In this document: one piece after another, positions 6,725 to 9,143 of the stretch
Layout of the letters: each line of letters opens with the position of its first letter
Numbering within the stretch: the first letter of the stretch is position 1
Assembly: GCA_006515795.1 (NCBI GenBank)
Contig: VFMC01000026.1
Location: 656 to 9,798, forward strand
Reading direction: 5' to 3'
Origin: Acidimicrobiaceae bacterium
Lineage (GTDB): Bacteria; Actinomycetota; Acidimicrobiia; Acidimicrobiales; Ilumatobacteraceae
DNA length: 9,143 bases
Position numbers and translations under genes: made by a program
The notes under the pieces: model-generated
Databases searched by the model: none
What the model was told of the DNA's origin: nothing
Seen by the model: only the letters and a program-made list of their open reading frames with translations

Positions 6725-8053
6725 ATGACTGTCAGAATCGACTTCGTGACAACGCCTGCGACCGAGGAGCAACAGCAACTCGCTGCTCGTCTGTTCGCTC
6801 AGTGGCAGGCCGGAAAACCAAAGAGTCAAATCGAGCGGGAAGAATGGGGCGACGGGAAGTCGCACGGCCGAAGGTTCGATCGACTCATCTCCCAGACGCT
6901 CGGGTATCCCACGGTCAAGAAGTCGAAGCTCGCGGACCAGGTGAAGGATCTTGAGCTGCAGGTTAAAGCTCTCGGCGCGGTTCCAGTGGGTGCCCAACCT
7001 GAGCCATGGGAGGTCAATCTGAGTCACGCGCGCCGATCCTGCCTCGCTGCCCTGAGAGTGTGGAACGATCCGACCTCGAGCTTCCGCACGGAGGCCTTCG
7101 CTCTGCTGCTTGTGACCGCGTGGAACGCGCTCCTGATTGCGCTGATCCAGCGTAGGAACCAGGAGTGGCGGAAAGTCGATAATCTCGGGCAGCCCACGAA
7201 ACATCACGGCGACGACGTGTCGTTGGATACTCAGGACCTTTCGCGGCTTGCATTGAGTGGCCCCAACCTGTTGGGCACGCGGGAGAACCTCGCGGTGTGG
7301 ATCGAGCTGCGAAACAAGGTCGCCCATCGGCATCTACCCGCTCTTGATGCCGTGCTGATCCCGCACGCCCAGGCCGCTCTACTCAACTTCGAGCGTACGA
7401 TCGTCGAGGAGTTCGGTCTCCCATACGCGCTCGGCAGCCAGCTGTCCGTGCCGTTGCAGCTGTCTGGATTTCGCGATCCCGGCGTGCTGGCATCGCGAAA
7501 GAGGCTGCAGGCTTCGCTTCCGCTCGATGTGCAGGCGCTCCTCGCCGAGCCAGAGACTGCAAACCCAGCGCTACTCGGCGACGAGACCTACACGATGAGA
7601 GTTGCGTTTATCCCGATCGTTCCCACCTCGGGGCGAAACCCCGATGTCATTGCGTACTTTGCGAGACCGGGCGAGGTGCCCGACGCGATCAGCGATTACA
7701 TCGAACACTTTCTGGTGCTGCCCAAAGGCATCGGAACCCGCCCGAACCTCCGCCCAACCGATGTCGTCATCGAAGTGCAGAGGCGGACCGGCTTCAGGTT
7801 CGACACCAACCTGCACGCCGAGGCAGCTCGGCGGCTCGGGGCGAGACCCAAGCGCGGACAGCCAGACGACACCGTCGACATCCGGCTGGCAGAGTACATC
7901 TCGGCCTTGAAGGCCTATCTGTACACCCAAGCCTGGATTGATCTTCTGTACGAGAAGTGCGTGACCCCCGAGGGCTTCTTCGAGGCAACCGGCAAGCCGG
8001 CACGGGCGAGTTCTCCAGTGATCGACAACAACCAGCTGTCTCCCGCCGAGTGA
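6725..8053 (+). CDS. DUF3644 family protein with HEPN-type motif
   Basis: This gene encodes 442 residues. ATG 6725 is preceded by GAGG at 6711-6714, which sits in a hairpin arm. A short helical and probably coiled-coil N-terminus (about 60-90) comes first. A helical block follows (about 95-225), with AFALLLVTAWNALLIALIQRR and then ENLAVWIELRNKVAHRHL. The RNKVAH segment (R196, H201) is the R-x4-H motif of HEPN-superfamily RNases. The C-terminal part contains TNLHAEAARRLGARP and a late YLYTQAWIDLLYEK, matching the end of DUF3644 proteins. Such proteins are found in defence islands and mobile elements and are suspected of RNA cleavage in abortive infection. Cleavage activity here is not shown. 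GC is lower than in the coupling-protein gene (34/60 at 7201-7260), suggesting separate acquisition. No antitoxin-like gene adjoins it in the window. It lies 100 bp after the coupling-protein gene, same strand. Confidence 0.75.
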   Translation: MTVRIDFVTTPATEEQQQLAARLFAQWQAGKPKSQIEREEWGDGKSHGRRFDRLISQTLGYPTVKKSKLADQVKDLELQVKALGAVPVGAQPEPWEVNLSHARRSCLAALRVWNDPTSSFRTEAFALLLVTAWNALLIALIQRRNQEWRKVDNLGQPTKHHGDDVSLDTQDLSRLALSGPNLLGTRENLAVWIELRNKVAHRHLPALDAVLIPHAQAALLNFERTIVEEFGLPYALGSQLSVPLQLSGFRDPGVLASRKRLQASLPLDVQALLAEPETANPALLGDETYTMRVAFIPIVPTSGRNPDVIAYFARPGEVPDAISDYIEHFLVLPKGIGTRPNLRPTDVVIEVQRRTGFRFDTNLHAEAARRLGARPKRGQPDDTVDIRLAEYISALKAYLYTQAWIDLLYEKCVTPEGFFEATGKPARASSPVIDNNQLSPAE

Positions 8054-8228
8054 TGTCACGTGCGGTTCGGCCGCTCCTGTTCTGACCGGAGTCCGAGGAC
8101 GACCGCCACGAGCATGTAGCGACACGCCGGCGCTTGCACCATCGAGGCACCTGCCGGCTCACTTTGGCCTGCGGCGATGAGCAGATGGCCGACACCGGTC
8201 GATCAGCAGCGAAGTGTGCCAACGAGCC

Positions 8229-8264
8229 CGGATCGGGAAGGTGATCGGGAACATTGCCGGGAAC
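8229..8264 (-). repeat. 12-bp iteron array B, three units, inverted relative to array A
   Basis: On the minus strand the units read GTTCCCGGCAAT (8264-8253), GTTCCCGATCAC (8252-8241) and CTTCCCGATCCG (8240-8229), with an exact 12-bp period. The first 18 bases, GTTCCCGGCAATGTTCCC, differ at one position from the start of array A at 4259-4276, so the two arrays are related. This array ends 21 bp before the ATG of the ArdC-like gene. The remainder of the intergenic stretch 8054-8228 shows no gene or terminator that I can support. Confidence 0.82.
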
Positions 8265-8285
8265 CCGATTTGAGACCGTGCGCGC

Positions 8286-9143
8286 ATGGTTCGTGTCGCC
8301 ACCCGTCTCGAATTCCCGAACGACGATCCAGGCCCAATGCTCACCCATCTCGACCGGTGGGCTACGGCCACACTGACCAGCCCGGAGGCGTGGGCGGCGG
8401 TGCTGGAACGCTGCGGGCAATGGCAGGACTACTCGGCTCGCAACCAGGTGCTGCTCGCCTCCTACGGGATCGCAACCCCGGTCGCCGGAGTCGCCACCTG
8501 GGATCTCGTTCCATCGCGTGAGCACGGCCGCCCGTGCGCTGTCCGAGCCGGCGAGCACGGACTCCCGGTCCGTGCCCCGGTCGAAGTCCCGGTCGCCACG
8601 ACGTCGCCGCGCAGCCGTGACGGCCAACACACGGTCCGTGCCGTCGGGCAACACAAGTGGGAAGTGGTGTTCGCCGAGGAACAACTCGCCCGCCGCCCAC
8701 CACCAGGCGAACTGGCATGGCCAACCCTCCCGGCCGGGCTCAGCGGCGCCGGAGGACACGCCGAGTACACGGAACTGGTCCGCCAATCGATCGGTCGACT
8801 CACCGGTCGAACTCCGCGAACGGTGAAGAACGCATGGGACCAGTTGGTCGACGCTGCCGGTCGGGTGCCGCTCGGTGGCCGCCGACCGGAACTTCGCCCG
8901 GCGTTGTGTCGCCAGGCTGCGTGGCTGGCCGCCGACCGCGTCGGTCACGCCGACGGACCGCTCCCGACATTCGACCCGATCCACGTTCGCGGACGAATCC
9001 GCTGGGAGCTGCTCGCTGACACCCGCCGCGCCGCCCAGCAACTCGTTCAGGCGTTCTCTCAGATCGTGGAGGTTGATCTATCGGCGTCCCCTTTGCCGCG
9101 CATGGCGATCGCCAATGACCGCACCGTGGCGCCGAGCCGCCGC
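8286..9143 (+). CDS. ArdC N-terminal-like ssDNA-binding domain protein, 5' part (3' end outside window)
   Basis: From ATG 8286 the frame stays open for 286 codons to the window edge, so the gene is incomplete. An in-frame TGA at 8271-8273 makes 8286 the only available ATG, and no convincing Shine-Dalgarno precedes it; translation may be leaderless. Residues about 15-110 resemble the N-terminal domain of ArdC antirestriction proteins: LDRWATATLTSPEAWAAVL, then WQDYSARNQVLLASY, then PVAGVATWDLV and an AGEHGLPVRAP segment equivalent to the family's R-K-G-E-K-G-I-x-I-x-x-P. ArdC-type domains bind single-stranded DNA and protect incoming conjugal DNA. The usual C-terminal metallopeptidase domain is not reached; the later segment (about 155-286) is helical and unassigned. 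Alternatives are a plasmid protein sharing only this domain. Its position next to transfer genes supports the reading. Confidence 0.62.
   Translation, partial: MVRVATRLEFPNDDPGPMLTHLDRWATATLTSPEAWAAVLERCGQWQDYSARNQVLLASYGIATPVAGVATWDLVPSREHGRPCAVRAGEHGLPVRAPVEVPVATTSPRSRDGQHTVRAVGQHKWEVVFAEEQLARRPPPGELAWPTLPAGLSGAGGHAEYTELVRQSIGRLTGRTPRTVKNAWDQLVDAAGRVPLGGRRPELRPALCRQAAWLAADRVGHADGPLPTFDPIHVRGRIRWELLADTRRAAQQLVQAFSQIVEVDLSASPLPRMAIANDRTVAPSRR

Noticed and set aside
7794..9041. A 415-codon minus-strand open frame covering the ArdC-like gene and the intergenic region
   Set aside because: It crosses the iteron array and the end of the DUF3644 gene and has Arg/Ser-rich composition; the plus-strand frame from 8286 has recognisable family motifs.

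Overview
The window is GC-rich DNA with strong G/C bias at third codon positions, and its proteins look actinobacterial. It appears to be part of a conjugative element (an integrative conjugative element or a plasmid). Two backbone parts are recognisable: the C-terminal end of a VirB4-type ATPase and a complete VirD4/TraG-type coupling protein. They are accompanied by a CHC2/TOPRIM primase-like protein and the start of a protein resembling the ArdC N-terminal ssDNA-binding domain. No relaxase, integrase, tRNA, rRNA, CRISPR array or insertion sequence is visible. The host cannot be named more closely than Actinomycetota.

Layout, left to right. Positions 1-1442 (+) hold the VirB4 tail and, overlapping its stop codon, the primase-like gene. 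Positions 1511-3216 (-) hold a two-gene operon with an ATGA overlap: a DUF5131 (phage Gp37/Gp68, three-Cys-motif) protein followed by its known genomic partner TcmP. This block is less GC-rich than the genes around it. Positions 3217-3478 have no convincing gene but contain two short palindromes. Positions 3479-4210 (-) hold a gene of unknown function with an excellent ribosome binding site. Positions 4211-4335 are a divergent intergenic region with an array of 12-bp direct repeats (consensus about GTTCCCGATCAG). Positions 4336-6624 (+) hold the coupling protein. Positions 6625-6724 contain a hairpin that would pair with the ribosome binding site of the next gene. Positions 6725-8053 (+) hold a DUF3644 protein with a HEPN-type R-x4-H motif. 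Positions 8054-8285 hold a second, inverted copy of the 12-bp repeat array. From 8286 to the window end (+) is the ArdC-like gene, cut off by the edge.

The VirB4, primase, VirD4 and ArdC-like genes form a transfer backbone: move DNA, prime the incoming strand, protect it. Two cargo modules of lower GC, TcmP-DUF5131 and DUF3644, sit between backbone genes. Both look like candidate defence or nucleic-acid-acting systems, although no function is proved by the sequence. The most distinctive signal is the pair of inverted 12-bp iteron arrays placed directly before two backbone genes that both lack a clear Shine-Dalgarno sequence. This suggests a shared regulator or plasmid/transfer initiator, possibly the unknown protein encoded divergently from the coupling-protein gene.
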